Below, in pieces: positions 35,514 through 46,672 of a stretch of 64,000 bases of DNA. Both the position numbers and the translations under genes were made by a program. Below the pieces are notes generated by a model, which had not been told where the DNA came from, did no database searches, and was given only the letters and a program-made list of their open reading frames with translations. Each line of letters starts with the position of its first letter. Positions within the stretch are counted from its first letter, which is position 1. This DNA comes from Agriotes lineatus. Lineage: Eukaryota > Arthropoda > Insecta > Coleoptera > Elateridae. Location: assembly GCA_940337035.1 (NCBI GenBank), contig CALNHX010003291.1, positions 1-64,000 on the forward strand, given 5' to 3'.

Positions 35514-35898
35514 TAGTATATTAAAGTATGAGTGGATAACAAGGTCTTTAAAACACGCGCGAGTTTTCGAGCACGACGGCGTAGCCGGAGTGCTCGAAAT
35601 AGAGCAAGTGTTTTAAAGACCAGTTATCCACGAATAATTTACGCTATTTTTTATTATACATCCAATACTGGAAATAAATTACGCACTAAAAACTTAGAAA
35701 TAATTTTTGTCGTGATAAATCGAGAGGGCATAATAATATTGCTACTATAGTTACGAGAATTATTTACATTTTTGTCGCGTCCACGTCGGTTGTTGCATTC
35801 AGTCGTTTCCTTGACAACCTTTAAAGCTCGGCGAGCTTTAATCGCCTGTATTCGCACGCTCAGGCGTGCTTTAAACGGCGATTCTGATGCAGGTATAA
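35514..35898 (+). mobile_element. 385-bp element, copy 1 (in LINE-1)
   Basis: Flanked by TAA on both sides (35511-35513 and 35899-35901). Begins TAGTATATTAAAGTATGAG and ends GATGCAGGTATAA. Near its start a strong hairpin GGTCTTTAAAACAC...GTGTTTTAAAGACC encloses GAGCACGACGGCGTAGCCGG. Near its end is GCTCGGCGAGC. A 385-bp near-identical copy in opposite orientation lies at 37640-38024. Removal with one TAA restores the LINE ORF2 frame. Non-coding; class uncertain, the 3-bp TWA target resembles Harbinger-type MITEs. Confidence 0.88.
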
Positions 35899-36393
35899 TA
35901 AAAAAACACTTAAAGTTTCCACATTCAGACACCAGCTTACTAGCCTTATTTATAAAAATCAAAAATAATGTTTTTGTTTTGTTTTTTTTTCTTATAATCT
36001 CTTCTCATCATAGTTAAATTTATAGTTAAATTTATACAGTTAATTCTTTATTACGCATTACACAAATATTCTCATTCGTATTTGCACGTCACTAAATTAA
36101 CTTTTTTATATTTTAAATTTACTTAAAAATTAAATTTAAATGTTATTTTATAATTCTCTCTCAAGAGGTATTTTTAGTAAACGAAGCAATAGGGTTAAGT
36201 GGAAGAGCAGATTATGAAAATTTGCTTTTTCATAAATCTGAACTTCGCCCTTTTGAAGGTGACTGTGACCTACTTCCAAAAAATATTGTTACTTTGTTTT
36301 AAAAAAATTATGTATTTTAATGTATTTATATTTTGAGATGGTACAGATCTCCTTCAATAAACCATTATTATTATTATTATTATTATTATTATA

Positions 36394-36420
36394 ATTTGGC
36401 CCATCAGATGCCAACATTAG
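36394..36420 (-). pseudogene. 27-bp remnant of hAT transposase between two LINEs
   Basis: The minus strand encodes LMLASDGPN, the conserved hAT motif that directly precedes VNKK in the part beginning at 28753. It is stranded between the ATT tail of LINE-1 and the 5' end of LINE-2, and its first eight bases are the second copy of the MITE target duplication ATTTGGCC. This tiny island fixes the order of events. Confidence 0.8.
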
Positions 36421-39400
36421 CATATTGCTTGATGACCGATATATCATATATCGCAAGGATCGGGACTTCGTGCAGAGTGAGAAATCTAAAGGGGGTGGTG
36501 TGCTGATTGCAGTCAAAAAGGATTTTCCATCTCGTAAACTAGACCATTTGGATTCCCAATTAGAAAGTGTGTGGGTTCATGTTAGAATATGCTTAACTGA
36601 TATATACTTTTGTTTAGTTTACTTCCCACCCAGCAAGCGATTTAAATATTTTCGAGATACTATTTCGAACAGTTGAAGGAAATGTGGAACTTACTCAAAA
36701 ACATTTAGTAATATTAGGCGACTTTAATTTACCACATTTAGATCCGGAGCTGATTTTTCCTGCAAATCCTCTACGGGCCGCATTTATTGAATTTGCAAAC
36801 TTTAACGGATTAGTGCAGTATCACAAAATCATAAATAATAGAAATAGAGTTCTAGACTTAATTTTGGCAAACAAATTCACTACTGTTGCGAAATCTGAAT
36901 CACCTCTTATACCAGTGGATGCATATCATCCTCCCTTAGATGTGAATTTATTTATTATCAAAAACCAAATAAAAATGAATCCCAGCGCGAACAATACAAC
37001 TACTCAAAAGGCAATTTTAGAACTCTATTACAGAATTAGAGATACGAACTGGTCGCTACTTGAAGATATTAAAGATGCAAACTTGGCAGTGGATAAATTT
37101 TATAAACTTATTACAGACGCGCTTGATGTAACAATTCCTAAAATTGAACGTATATACAGCAAGTTTCCTTCTTGGTTTCCTGTCAATATTATAAAGGATA
37201 TACAAAAAACCGCTTATTTAAACAAATGAAAACGCATGCAAATAATGAAACCAAAGATAAATAGAAGCGGCTTAGGAATAAAATCAAACATGATATTAAT
37301 GTTGCATATCAAGAATATGTAAGAAAAGTGGAAGAGGGAATGCAGGAAGAATCGGCTCTGTTCTGGTCATTTGTTAAAAATAAGAAAAAGTCCAATGTTA
37401 CTAACAATATGCATTATCAAGGAACTTTCTTGTGTGATAACCGATCTACGGCCAACGCCTTTGCAAATAATTTCCAATCTACCTACATCAACCTGCAACG
37501 TGGCGCTACGAATATCTCTAGCGAACCAGGCAATTTTCATATTCTGTCAATTACATCTGACGATGTAGATAAAGCTCTTAAAGCGATAAAACCGAAAAGG
37601 TCGGTTGGTGTTGATAATATACCTGTATATATTTTTTTATTATACCTGCATCAGAATCGCCATTTAAAGCACGCCTGAGCGTGCGAATACAGGCGATTAA
37701 AGCTCGCCGAGCTTTAAAGGTTGTCAAGGAAACGACTGAATGCAACAACGGACATGGACGAGACAACAACGTATATAATTCTCGTAACTATAGTAGCAAT
37801 ATTATTATGCCCTCTCGATTTATCACGACAAAAATTATTTCTAAGTTTTTAGTGCGTAATTTATTTCCAGTATTGAAAGTATAACAAAAAATAGCGTAAA
37901 GTATTCGTGGATAACTGGTCTTTAAAACACTTGCTCTATTTCGAGCACTCCGGCTACGCCGTCGTGCTCGAAAACTCGCGCGTGTTTTAAAGACCTTGTT
38001 ATCCACTCATACTTTAATATACTATTAAAGGTTGCTCAGAAATTATGTCGTACCCATTACAGATATTATTCAATTTAATTTTAGAAACGGCCGTTTTCCC
38101 GGATAAGTGGAAAATAGCAAAAATTTTGTCCTATTCATAAAAGTGGCGATAAAAATGACGTTGCTAATTATCGACCTGTAGCCATACTACCTGCTGTTTC
38201 AAAAAATTTTGAATTCGTCTTGCATAACAAATTATTTCCATTTGTTAAGAATAAAATTTCAAATTTTCAGCAAGGTTTCATGCCAAATCGTTCAACTATC
38301 ACTAATTTATTATTATTTACACAAGATGTAGTTACTGCTGTAGATAACAATTTGTAAGTAGATGTTGTCTACACAGATTTTGCGAAGGCGTTTGACCGGG
38401 TGAATCACTATTTATTAATAGCGAAGCTAGGTAATTTTGAATTTTCACAATCTTTAGTTGATTTTTTTGTGTCTTATCTTTCCGACAGATGGCAGTATGT
38501 TGTTTTTCTTGGCTCTAAATCTGATAAATATAAGGCTCTGTCGGGTGTACCGCAAGGTTCAAACCTAGGTCCCCTTCTTTTTTTAATGTTTATAAACGAC
38601 ATATCCGACGTTTTGCAAAACTCCGAACATGTTTTATTTGCTGATGATCTAAAAATTTGGAAAATTGTTCAAGATAAACAAGACTCTGCTTTGCTGTAAC
38701 AAGATATTGATGCTATTTTTAAATGGAGTGAAGCTAACCTTTTACCTCTGAACGTAAAGAAATGCAGTAGTATGCATATACGCGTGGTAAAAATCCCATA
38801 AAGTTTCAGTATAAAATAAATGGTTTGGCTTTAGTTCAAAATTCAGAAATAACCGACTTAGGGGTTGTATTTGATTCAAAATTAACGTTTATACCTCACA
38901 TTACTACAAGCGGATTTTTAAATTCAAAATCTGTATTACGAATTTATAACGCATACGTTCGAAGCAGGTTGGAATTTTCATCAATAATTTGGGGTCCTTA
39001 TTATAATATCCATATATCGGCAATTGAACGTGTACAAAAGCGGTTTTTAAAACGTTTGTATTATAAAGAATCCGGAGAATATCCTCAATTTTCATCCTAC
39101 ATTGGTATGTTGCAGCATTTCGACATGATGACCTTGGAACATCGGAGAATTATATCAAGTTTGTTATTTATGCATAAAATAGTCAATTCTCACGTAGATG
39201 TGGATTCTAAAATATTAAGGCAGCTGAATTTCTTAGTTCCAAGGGTATCATCGCGAAACGAATTAGTATTTTATTTATGCCGCTCTAAGACAAATATGCT
39301 TCTAAACTCACCGATATACCGAATGTGCAACCTGAGCAACAGATTTGCCGGAAGACTGCCTTCTGTCGCAAAGTTTAAGCGAATATGTTTAACATTATTT

Positions 39401-39708
39401 TGAAATCAACGATTTTATCCTTTCTTTTCTATTAATTACTAATTAGTTGATATTTTTTTCTGTGCTTTAATTTTAGAAAACCCATTTTGGTTGCTATATG
39501 ATAAATATTTTTGTTGTTTTAGAATAATTACTTTTAAATTATTTAGTTGATTGCGTGGATTTGTTTTGTGGTACTATGGTTTTTTTATATTCTATTATTT
39601 TCGTTGTGAATGATATATTTATTTAAATTTATGTAAATGTGTCTTTAATTAATTTTAACTGTTGGACGCAGTATAAACTCTCTAAAATAAATAAATAAAT
39701 AAATATTT
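36421..39708 (+). pseudogene. LINE-2 of this nest (Jockey-like), 5'-truncated
   Basis: The plus strand encodes the second half of an endonuclease (KGGGVLIAVKK, VYFPPSKR, ILGDFNLPHL, LDLILAN), the linker (FWSFVKNKKK, KRSVGVDNIP) and a reverse transcriptase (NYRPVAILPAVSK, QQGFMPNRST, YTDFAKAFDRVNH, SGVPQGSNLGPLLF, HVLFADDLKI with FADD) and a C-terminal domain ending at 39403. A 3' UTR follows with an (AAAT)n tail at 39686-39706. Stops and frameshifts are scattered, for example after SNS near 36674 and at 38355. The 385-bp element splits the linker. It is inserted in the hAT transposase. Confidence 0.88.
37640..38024 (-). mobile_element. 385-bp element, copy 2 (in LINE-2)
   Basis: Same element as 35514-35898 in reverse orientation, flanked by TTA (37637-37639 and 38025-38027). 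The two copies differ at few positions and have the same length. It interrupts LINE-2 between NIPVYI and GCSEIMSYPL; the frame there is off by one base in a T run even after removal. Confidence 0.88.
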
Positions 39709-40379
39709 GATTTAATAAGGCCACCATTGTTAATTGCTGTATTTCACTTTAGAAGTATTGCTTCAGCTGTTGCCTTTCCTACCAAAATCGAATACTGACC
39801 TGCAGTTCCTTTTGTGATTCATTATTGGTAGTTTCATCAAAAGCCAGAGAATAGCATGGAGAACTTAATAAATCTTGTAACATTTTTCTATGAAAAAACG
39901 GACCCAACGCTTCTGTGACGGAATAACCCAGCTTGGTTCGACCCATAGAAAATGTACTTGATGTTTCACAAGAGAATATTGCGGCAAAAACAGATCCAAT
40001 TCCATCACAGGGTGCTGCCGACATATTGCTTATGACATTTTTCATTGCCCATATTAATTCTGCTTTTATAACCTGAGCTTTCAATGAAAATAAATCTAGC
40101 GTTTTAGTTACTAGTATTAACATTGACATTGCTATTAACATCTACACCAGTTCACCGTAATTGTTTTTCTTCAAGTTGTGTTCTGCAATTGCGTTGATGT
40201 GTTGGAGTAGCTGAATGTTTTTGCACCGCTTGAAGACCGCAGTGAAACACGTTTATCTCTTTAGCACAAACTATACAAAAAGCTATATGTTCAGTTTTCT
40301 TTTTTAACCAATTTTTGTAATTGTAACCGTTTGGATCTGTTTCTTTTAAAAAATATCTATCATTCTGAAAAAATTGCAT
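39703..40379 (-). pseudogene. hAT transposase N-terminal part with BED-type zinc finger
   Basis: First frame 40379-40152 starts MQFFQNDRYFLKETDPNGY and contains a BED-like C2H2 finger (W...FCIVCAKE...HCGLQAVQKHSATPTHQ). A stop and shift follow. The second frame (40141-39779) carries KAELIWAMKNVISNMS, GYSVTEALGPFF and the motif YSLAFDETTNNESQKELQVSIRFW with the first catalytic Asp of hAT enzymes. A further fragment VGKATAEAILL lies at about 39770-39740. The rest continues on the far side of LINE-2. It is read away from the right terminal repeat. Confidence 0.82.
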
Positions 40380-40514
40380 TTTAACAAGTGGAAGTGTATG
40401 AAAAATGACATAAATAATATTTTTTTGTCCATTTTCCCGAAGAAAATGACAAAAAATGACTTTCAGTTTAAAAAATGACTAAAAATGACTAAGATGACCT
40501 CACTGGAAGCCCTG

Positions 40515-42325
40515 CTTATACCATAATTCATACGGTGTCTTGTTGTCCTCAGGAGTGGGCCCCGTTCGGTTCAGGATATATGCAGCAGTATTTACAGCCT
40601 CAGCCCACAGTTTAATTGGCAAGTTCTTTGTATGAATCATAGATCGAGCGCTTTCAACAAGCGTTCGATTTTCTCTTTCTGCAGCCCCGTTCTGCTCTGG
40701 CGAGTACGGCATTGTTGTTCTCAGATTAATGCCATTGGAATTTAAAAACACTTTTACACTGGCGTTATTAAATTCTGTCCCTCCATCATACACAAGTTCT
40801 TTCGCGATGTGTCCCGCTGTAGAAAGTTCATTAATAAAGGTTTTTACGCGTTCCGGCACTTCCGAATTTTGTTTTAGAAAAAACACCCGTCTAAATTTGG
40901 TGTAGTCGTTGCTCGATCCTTGCGTAGTCCGAAGTGCGTTCGGTGTTGCTTACCAAGGGCGCAGCCATCGCAGAACTCTTCGTCAACTTCGACTGAAATT
41001 CCATGCTTTTCTAAACACTTCTTCACGTGGCGTTTGTTTTGATGCACCAACCGTTCGTGCCACAATTGAAGTGTGTTTGTTTTTGCAACAACAAAAACTT
41101 CCTGTAGAATACCAGGCCCGCTGACACGCATATTTAATTCGTACAACCCCTTAGAAGTCTTTTTACCAGTTAATCGCACTTCACCGTTCTTCAGAAATTC
41201 GCACGCTTTTCCTGTGGCTCGGAACTCGAATCCCTTGTTGACGGTTTGACCAATCGAAAATAGATTTCTGCCACTATTGGGTACATACCACACATTCTGA
41301 AGATAGTTGCGTTTCCAACTGCCGTTTACTTTCATTTCTACATTTACAGTACCTTGACCATTCGTGTAGATAATTTCAGAATTTCCCACATGTATCTGCT
41401 GTGGTGTTTGAAATTCTTCAAAACTTGAAAAATAATCCTTCCTTGATGTCATGTGCGCTGTTTCACCAGAATCCGCCAACCACGCATCCGATTCTTTTGC
41501 GCCCCCTACAGCCATGTTTAGAAATGCGTCACCAGCCGGTTTAAAATGCTTACTTCCTGAATTGGTGGCGCCCTCTGGCGGCTTCGTATTACACTGTTTT
41601 GCAAAATGGCCGTATTTCCTGCATCTGAAACATTTCGGCCTTTTCTTGTGTTTTTCATCTTTCTTACCGGATTTCTCCACCAGGGCTGTTGAACTACCTC
41701 CTTTTTCAGGCAACCGCGTTTCTATGAGTTGACGTCGTTCTGTTAATTTATTTACGGTTCTCTCATCCAGTGGAACCGACTCCCAGCTCTTGAATTGAAA
41801 ATACTCACGGGACAGCGTTGCCATGATACGGCTCATTAGCAAAAGATCTGGTAGCTGTGTTTGGACTAGTTTCTTCAGCTCGTCGTTTAGTTCACTGAAG
41901 TTCAAGTTCATCTGAAGGCGGGATATATGAGTTGTGATGTCCTCCGTTGGATCCTTCTCGCTGCTAAAAAACTGCTCCATGAGTCTGTCAAGACGCTGGC
42001 CTCAGCTTTGTTCGTATACAGACACCAATTTGTCCCACATTTGTTTTGAAGTATCACACGTGGCAGTCAGGTCGACGTTAGCATCGTCCATTGCACTTAG
42101 AATTATCAATTGAGCCAAAGCGTCGCTTTTCATAAAAGCCTTCGACTCCGTTGTGTAAACTGCACGATCTGCTCAATCTTCTGCTGGCTCTTTTGGATGA
42201 ATACGTGTACCCCTTACGACTTCCACAACATCGTTATGCCTCAACAATAACTCAACCTGTCGTCGCCACCTTCTCCAATTACTAGCGCCTTCTAGCTTAT
42301 CTATCTGTGTCTTGAAATCTCCCAT
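40515..42325 (-). pseudogene. Ty1/copia gag-protease-integrase polyprotein, 5' part
   Basis: Begins at the ATG complement at 42325 (MGDFKTQIDKLEGASNW), the usual copia gag start, with in-frame stops near 42172 and 42003. Then come the CCHC knuckle CFRCRKYGHFAKQC, the protease motif WLADSGETAHM (DSG), and the pre-integrase zinc domain LWHERLVHQNKRHV with CDGCALGKQH. The integrase core shows VYDGGTEFNN (second Asp) and SPEQNGAAERENRTLVE (Glu). The segment with the first catalytic Asp is deleted, with a frame change, at about 40880. The protein is cut at ELWYK by the hAT insertion and resumes at 24076. Confidence 0.9.
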
Positions 42326-42475
42326 TTCCCGTCGTTTCTTTTTATTTAATAACGATGTAAATGTAGATATTCAGCGCGTCACCGAACGCGATACTATCGA
42401 ACACTTCACACGAGTCTCACTTCAAAAAAACGTGCACGTGATCAGTTCCGTACTTACAGAAAACAAAAGACAGTT

Positions 42476-42533
42476 ATAAGCGGCGTGGGCACATAACCTG
42501 ATAAGATGTTCAAAAAGTATTGAGACACAAAAG
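42476..42533 (-). repeat. copia primer site and LTR remnant
   Basis: On the minus strand GGTTATGTGCCCACG (primer site, two changes from the copy at 23876) follows an LTR end CAATACTTTTTGAACATCTTATCA. Only about 35 bp of LTR remain, with an internal 30-bp deletion relative to the LTR at 23644-23875. The LTR is then cut by LINE sequence. Confidence 0.75.
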
Positions 42534-43639
42534 ATTTTCCAATAGTTTTATTTGCTTTAGTTGTGATGACTTTTCCTTTGTTTTCGTATCTTGTATTCAG
42601 ACCATGATTAATTAATATGATGTGCTGTGTAGTTTCAAAATTATGGAACATAGTCGAGTACACCGCACCCCACGCAACAACATCGTAGTGTAGGACAGAC
42701 TGACCAAGGCCATGGTATATAATTTTTAAATATTTAATGTCCAAAAATCTGTAATCTTTTTAAATATATAAAAAATCTATCTTCTTTTAACTAACGTGAA
42801 CGTGAAATTTCCATTTAAGTGATTATCTATGTAAATACCTAAATACCGAATTTTTTCGTCTACGTCGATTTCAAGATTAGTCGTATTTATTTTAATAGAT
42901 TTAAAGAGTGGGAGTTTAGTTTTATACGCTACACAAGGAACACATTACGTTTTGGTTACATTCAAAGATACTAAATGTGCGTTGAGCCATTTTGCAATTT
43001 GTTTCATTCTGTAACTGATTTTATTGTACACTGCTTGCCATGACTGCCCCACACAGTACAAGACGGTGTCGTTAGCATAGAATACGATGCAATCGTTATC
43101 ACAGAAATGTTTGGAGAGAAATATGAGATAATTGATATACAGTACGAATCAAATGGGGCCCAAAACGCTCCCCTGAGGAACACCATAAGTTTTACATATT
43201 TTGTCACTAAATATATTTCCAATTTTTACTTTTTGCTGTCTGTTATTAAGGTAGCTAGCTAATAGATCTAAAGATGTTCCTCGTATTCCTAACCTGTCAA
43301 GTTTTGTAAGTGTGTGTGTAAAAGTTTATGACTAACGTGTCGAAAGCCTTTGCTAAGTCAAGGAAAACTGCTAAACTGTAATTTCCATTATCTAAAATGT
43401 TATCAATTTTGGAGGTTAAATATTCAATACCATCTTCTGATGATTTATGTTTTTGGAAGCCAAATTGAGTTTGTGAAATAACTTTATTATTTTTTGTAAA
43501 CGATATTCTGGTCTTTTTAATAACTTTTTAAATAATTTTTGACAGGCAAGATAACAATGAAATGGGCCGATAACTCTCCAATATTGTCTTCTCGCCTGAT
43601 TTTTAAATTGTTACTATGGTGACCAATTTAAAAATATTC
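42534..43639 (-). pseudogene. Jockey/CR1-like LINE-3, reverse transcriptase part
   Basis: Minus-strand fragments in several frames: a palm start with SAHFIVILPVKNYLKS (43600-43500, in place of RPISLL...K), QKHKSSEDGIEYLTSKID, AVFLDLAKAFDTL, LGIRGTSLDLLASYLNNRQQ, TYGVPQGSVLGP, FYANDTVLYC (YADD changed to YAND), and KIIYHGLGQSVLHYDVVAWG near 42740-42650. The second catalytic Asp is lost (Asn). The 5' part of the same LINE is at 46771-47505; the two are separated by a 3.1-kb insertion with an 8-bp duplication. Confidence 0.82.
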
Positions 43640-43737
43640 AACAGTAATATCCCAAGTGCATTAAAATAGCCGATTAAATTTTGACGTTTTCTGCCAGAAT
43701 TTTTTTCTAAGAAATTTGTCAAGTAAATTTGCCGCTC

Positions 43738-43772
43738 AACAAGAATCCCGAGTGCGCAGCGCACGAGGGATT
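43738..43772. repeat. Hairpin near the left end of the recombinase element
   Basis: AATCCCGAGTGCG and CGCACGAGGGATT pair around a short CAG-type loop. A second local inverted set (CCCAAGGGAAATTATCGC, then GCGATAAAGTCCCAAGGG) follows at 43867-43920. Confidence 0.65.
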
Positions 43773-44232
43773 TTGAAGCGATTATTTCACTTATCATACT
43801 TGTATCCAATGATGTGGCTCTATTCTAGAAAATCAACCAATCACATGGCTTTATAAGTGACAATTTCCCAAGGGAAATTATCGCAGCGATAAAGTCCCAA
43901 GGGAATTTATCGCGTCTTGCCAAGTAACAATGCGTATCCTTTATATAAACAAATTTTACATTAATTACTTACGCCGCAATCAATTATAGCATGGAAAAGC
44001 TGCGGTACCCCTTTTAAGTGAAGTTTACTTAGATTTTGTACTTCTGCTAACGTGTATTTCATTGTTACATCAATATTTGTGGTAGCATGTCTTACAATAA
44101 AATTAGTAGTAAAAAAGGTCGAAAAATCGTGTCTGCCGTGGACGACGAAAAATTTGCTGTTTGTTTTGTTTGTTTACGCGTTCGCGTCAATCATCAGCGC
44201 TGGATCCTGTCAACGCTTCGTCGTATACAACA

Positions 44233-45513
44233 ATGAGTCGTTTTGGGAATATGAGTGTGCAACAAATCAACGAAGAAATCGAAAATAAAAAGTCGGAATA
44301 CACGAAGAAGAACCAAGAGTGTTTGTGGAGAGTTTTTATGAGTTTTTGCGTCGAGAAAAAGTATGTACTGTTGTCTACGACGCCAGTGACTGAATTAGCC
44401 AATATTTTATGTGATTTTGGCTTTAATATGAAAAAAACTAATGGTGAAGATTATAAAGAATATAGTGTAAAAACCATTTGGAACACTGTTGCGAAAATGC
44501 TCCAAACAAAATACTTTGAAGAACACGGTGTGAAATTCAACCCCTTTGAAGATATCGAGTTTAAAAAAGCCCGTGATGCTAAAAGTGCTTTAAGGAAGAA
44601 TTTACAGTTGCGTGTTGAAAAAAGAAAGAGAAGTTCCGATGCTCTAAGAATGGATGAGCTTAACCAAATAATAGATTCTTGTGACGAGAACACCCCAAAT
44701 GGTCTCCAACAAAAATTTTACCATGTTGTTTCATACGAGCTTGCCTGGCGTGGAGGGGAAGCGACGAATTGTATGACGCGGTTTTTTCAAGAGGAGAGAA
44801 AAAATTATGGTAGTTGTTCCAATCGGATTATTTATAACCCGTTATTTACGAAAACTTGCCAAGGAGGGGACAAAAAGTGCTCTCAAAACAAATGGCTAAC
44901 TGCAAACGTAAACCACCCAGAAAAATGTCCAGTTAGATTGTTTAAAAAGTTAATGGAAAAAAGAACATCCAATATAACTACCGATAGAATGTTCTTAACT
45001 CCCAACTCAAACTACAAAAATTCATATTGGTATAAAAATATGCCTGTGGGAAAAAATGAAATTTCAAAATGGACGAAAACGGTTGCTGAAAAAATTGGAC
45101 TAGATGTTACAAATAGAAAGATTACGAACCACTCAAAAAGGTAATGGATGTCGTATTTTTTACTAATATCTAATTACTGACGAAATATTTTAATTTTTAG
45201 ATCGTCGGCAGTATCTCAATTGGCAAAAAAAGGAGTAGGTGAACAGCAATTAATTCAATTAACAGGACATTCTAGTGCCTCCTCAATAAGGCCCTACTTA
45301 CAAATGGATGACGAACACCACTTGCAACTAGTCAGTGAGTTACGTGCAACAAAGACTACTATAGTACAAGAAACAACAACGACGGCGTCAACAAGTAACG
45401 CATCAAACGTATTGCCTGTAGCTAACGAGCTAGGTGATACTAATGAAAATGAAAAACCTACCATTATATTTCAAAATTGTACGATAAATTGCCAAACATT
45501 TAATGCAAAATAA
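44233..45513 (+). CDS. Crypton-type tyrosine recombinase (DUF3504-like), intact
   Basis: Two exons, 44233-45140 and 45201-45513, with a 60-bp GT-AG intron (phase 2), give 406 residues with no stop or shift. The start ATG has the context ACAACAATGA; an upstream in-frame extension begins only with TTG. Catalytic residues of tyrosine recombinases are all present: Arg173 (LAWRGGEATNC), His300 and Arg303 (TNHSKR, split by the intron), His326 (QLTGHSS) and Tyr335 (IRPYLQM). An N-terminal helical core-binding-like region (residues 10-100) and a Cys/His cluster (209, 216, 228, 232 in TCQGG...KKC...NHPEKC) precede the active site, as in DUF3504 proteins. The Ser/Thr-rich C-tail is probably disordered. 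AATAAA lies near 45648. It should cut and rejoin DNA through a 3'-phosphotyrosine; in vivo activity is untested. Confidence 0.88.
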
Positions 45514-45757
45514 TACTATTTCAGCAATATTTCCGTTTTTTTAAATAAGTAAGTAATGTAGGTATTACATGTCATTATTTAATAATAATAATTATGTTAT
45601 ATGTTATAATTCTTGTTAAGTTATTGTCATTGTCAAAAAGTTAATGTAAATAAAGAAACTTTTCGTATTTTATTCGTGAAATATTCTCAACAAAAACCAT
45701 ACCCGACGTAATTTTTTCTTGATAAATTTGTTCTTAAGCACTTTTTGCCTTAAGCAC

Positions 45758-45898
45758 TTTTTGCCTTAAGCAAGATTACTCGTCTAAATTGTCCTCTTTA
45801 TTTTCAAAGATAAATCCCCTCGAGCTTCGCTCTCGGGGTTTTATCAGAAAATAAAGAGATCAATTTACACTCGTAATCTTTCTAGGCAAAATAGTGCT
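45758..45898. repeat. 141-bp hairpin downstream of the recombinase gene
   Basis: Arms run from TTTTGCCTTAAGCAAGATTA to its decayed complement ending CTAGGCAAAA. Conserved inner parts are CTCTTTATTTTC / GAAAATAAAGAG and CCCCTCGAG / CTCGGGG around CTTCGCT. A 16-bp unit TTAAGCACTTTTTGCC is tandemly repeated just to its left (45732-45763). A role as terminator or recombination site is speculative. Confidence 0.7.
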
Positions 45899-46251
45899 TT
45901 CGAAAAATTTATCGATAAAATGATCGTCTCTTGTGATTTTATATACGAAAAATTTAGGAGATATATTTCTTTAGAGCAAAACATTCTGACAGAAAATCGT
46001 CAAAATTTATTCAGGCTAGTTTACATGCACGCGGGATGTTCGGAGTGATTATTTCCTGAATAAATAGATAAAATACAGTTGGTGAGGCACCTTTAATAAT
46101 CATGTTATAATTATGCACAAGCGATTAAATTTTGACATAAATTTAACCGCGGTTAAATTTTGACGTTTGAATTTTAGTCATTATTAAACTGACAGAAACC
46201 ATGGTGATTACGCATTATTATGGATATGAAGGAAATAATCATTTATAATAC

Positions 46252-46425
46252 CATGGGTAGTCAAAGTTATGTCGAATATTTTTGCTGTGGTATTACGAAT
46301 GTCCATTGCGCTTAGGTTCAATTAGGACGAGTGCGCTAGCACGAGTCCTACTCCCAAGCGCAATGGACATGAGTGATACCACCGCAAAAATATTCTACTT
46401 AACTTTGACTAAGAATGGCATTTGA
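46252..46425. repeat. Long palindrome in the tail of the recombinase element
   Basis: About 85-bp arms centred on GCGCTAGC near 46335. Outer parts are AGTCAAAGTTATGTCGAATA and its partner TATTCTACTTAACTTTGACT; inner parts are GTCCATTGCGCTT and AAGCGCAATGGAC. The same palindrome occurs at 51990-52155. Confidence 0.85.
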
Positions 46426-46554
46426 AGGACTATTCAATGAACCAAACTAGGTTTTCAAATTAGTTATCAGTAAATCTAGCAACAAACTACGCAATTTATA
46501 TCGTAACAGAACACTAATATTGACTTTTTCTAATAAAAATCACATTTGTTTAAA

Positions 46555-46672
46555 ATATTCACTATACCACTAGTGAACATTTTCGATTATTTTCACTAGT
46601 GAAAATTGTCAAAAAATATTCACTATACCACTAGTGAAAATTGTCGGTTATTTTCACTAGTGAAAATTGTCA
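46555..46672. repeat. Two ~57-bp tandem units with palindromic boxes
   Basis: Units start ATATTCACTATACCACTAGT and end CACTAGTGAAAATTGTC (46555-46611 and 46617-46672). Each holds two CACTAGTG palindromes. The related insertion in piggyBac lacks this tandem block, so it is gained here or lost there. Confidence 0.8.

Larger units (their letters stand above)
31176..36017 (+). pseudogene. LINE ORF2: endonuclease plus reverse transcriptase (interrupted)
   Basis: Endonuclease domain 31176-31901: KIAHLNVRSL (Asn), VGVSETRL (Glu), GTVYRR, MGDFNLNLL (Asp/Asn), LIDFI, SDHSL (His). One frameshift near 31895 leads into the linker to 32430. After the RTE insertion the reverse transcriptase resumes (34054) with RPISILPVMSKILEK, QSGFRKGYS, LDYSKAFDTI, AGVPQGSNLGPLL and HLYADDTQL (catalytic YADD), then thumb and C-terminal motifs to 35513. 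The last ~40 codons lie after the 385-bp element (35902-36017). Reverse transcriptase residues are intact; inactivation comes from the insertions and the frameshift. Confidence 0.9.
29742..36393 (+). mobile_element. LINE-1 of this nest (CR1/Jockey-like), two ORFs
   Basis: A plus-strand LINE with a PHD-type ORF1, an endonuclease plus reverse transcriptase ORF2, and a 3' tail TTCAATAAACC followed by (ATT)n at 36362-36393. It is split by an RTE LINE (32431-34043) and by a 385-bp element (35514-35898). Both insertions rejoin the ORF2 frame when removed with one target copy. Apart from small frameshifts it is close to full length. It lies at the right edge of the 988-bp MITE, inside the hAT. Confidence 0.88.
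24077..40514 (-). mobile_element. hAT transposon, expanded to 16 kb by nested insertions
   Basis: Both ends carry CAGGGCTTCCAG as inverted repeat (24077-24088 and 40503-40514) and both are flanked by CTTATA (24071-24076 and 40515-40520), a 6-bp target duplication. Its transposase lies on the minus strand in three separated parts (40379-39703, 36420-36394, 28753-24602). Removal of the insertions listed separately would leave an element of roughly 4 kb. It interrupts the copia integrase gene. Confidence 0.85.

Noticed and set aside
46555..46672. CRISPR-like repeated units
   Set aside because: Only two tandem units without unique spacers, in a eukaryotic transposon context.
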